Shown here piece by piece: positions 7,058-7,209 of a stretch of DNA of 7,209 bases. Source of the stretch: Bacteroidota bacterium (GTDB taxonomy: Bacteria; Bacteroidota; Bacteroidia; Bacteroidales; Dysgonomonadaceae); contig JAEZZZ010000118.1 in NCBI GenBank assembly GCA_023418255.1, forward strand, positions 1 through 7,209, written 5' to 3'. Position 1 is the stretch's first letter; each line of letters starts with the position of its first letter. Under the pieces are notes generated by a model that was not told where the DNA came from, made no database searches, and saw only the letters and a program-made list of their open reading frames with translations. The position numbers and the translations under genes were made by a program.

Positions 7058-7109
7058 TGATTCATAAAGTGTTAGTTAAGTAAAAATCAATCACAGTATA
7101 TACTTATCC

Positions 7110-7209
7110 TGTAAAGTTAAGAGATTATCAAACAGAAGAAAAATATTTAAATCAACCAATCAAAGTTAATCATGGAGGGATGTCGACCTTGTATGATAGT
7201 CGTTTTGTT
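7110..7209. repeat. Right copy of 100-bp terminal direct repeat
   Basis: All 100 bases equal positions 1-100 in the same orientation, and the window ends exactly where the repeat ends. Merging the copies gives a 7109-bp unit with sulfatase, intergenic region, susC and susD in one head-to-tail cycle. The base pairs at the merge interrupt no gene. Confidence 0.97.

Larger units (their letters stand above)
6921..7109. other. Non-coding region after the sulfatase gene
   Basis: No convincing coding frame is present on either strand. The stretch holds the 9-bp inverted repeat with its inner hairpin, the -7 element and the 14-bp hairpin described separately. From 7058 on it is plain AT-rich sequence that continues without a break into the terminal repeat. 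Joined to 1-238 it would form a 427-bp gap between the sulfatase and SusC genes. Confidence 0.6.

Noticed and set aside
1..7209. Complete small plasmid or phage genome with direct terminal repeats
   Set aside because: There is no replication initiator, relaxase, partition, capsid, terminase or integrase gene, and all coding capacity is PUL genes; terminal identity alone does not show a replicon.

Overview
The window carries a three-gene fragment of a Bacteroidota polysaccharide-utilisation locus (PUL), all on the + strand: a SusC-family TonB-dependent outer-membrane transporter (239-3457), its SusD-family surface glycan-binding lipoprotein (3470-5368) and a secreted S1-type sulfatase (5505-6920). 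The SusC/SusD pair, the AT-rich DNA, the A-rich starts without a Shine-Dalgarno sequence and a TAnnTTTG promoter element all point to Bacteroidota, probably Bacteroidales. I cannot name the genus.

Layout. Positions 1-238 are a leader region with no convincing complete gene; one open frame (2-181) may be a gene remnant. susC and susD are 12 bp apart and clearly co-transcribed. The 136-bp gap between susD and the sulfatase holds three successive inverted repeats, the last resembling an intrinsic terminator that ends 13 bp before the sulfatase start codon. After the sulfatase, 6921-7109 is non-coding but structured: a 9-bp inverted repeat enclosing a small hairpin, then a TAnnTTTG -7 element, then a strong 14-bp hairpin starting where transcription should begin.

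Bases 1-100 and 7110-7209 are identical. The sequence therefore closes into a circle, or is one unit of a head-to-tail array, of 7109 bp. In the closed form the only good -7 element (7013-7020) lies about 330 bp upstream of susC and points at it, so the junction would supply the susC promoter and leader. No replication, mobilisation, integrase or transposase gene is visible, so a self-replicating plasmid is unlikely. An assembly-graph cycle from a tandem duplication, an excised chromosomal circle or an artefact are the alternatives.

How the genes work together (inference from family knowledge): SusD captures a glycan at the cell surface, SusC imports it using TonB energy, and the sulfatase, probably periplasmic, removes sulfate esters. 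The target is probably a sulfated glycan such as mucin O-glycan, glycosaminoglycan or a plant/algal sulfated polysaccharide. With no glycoside hydrolase, lyase or regulator in the window, the substrate cannot be assigned.
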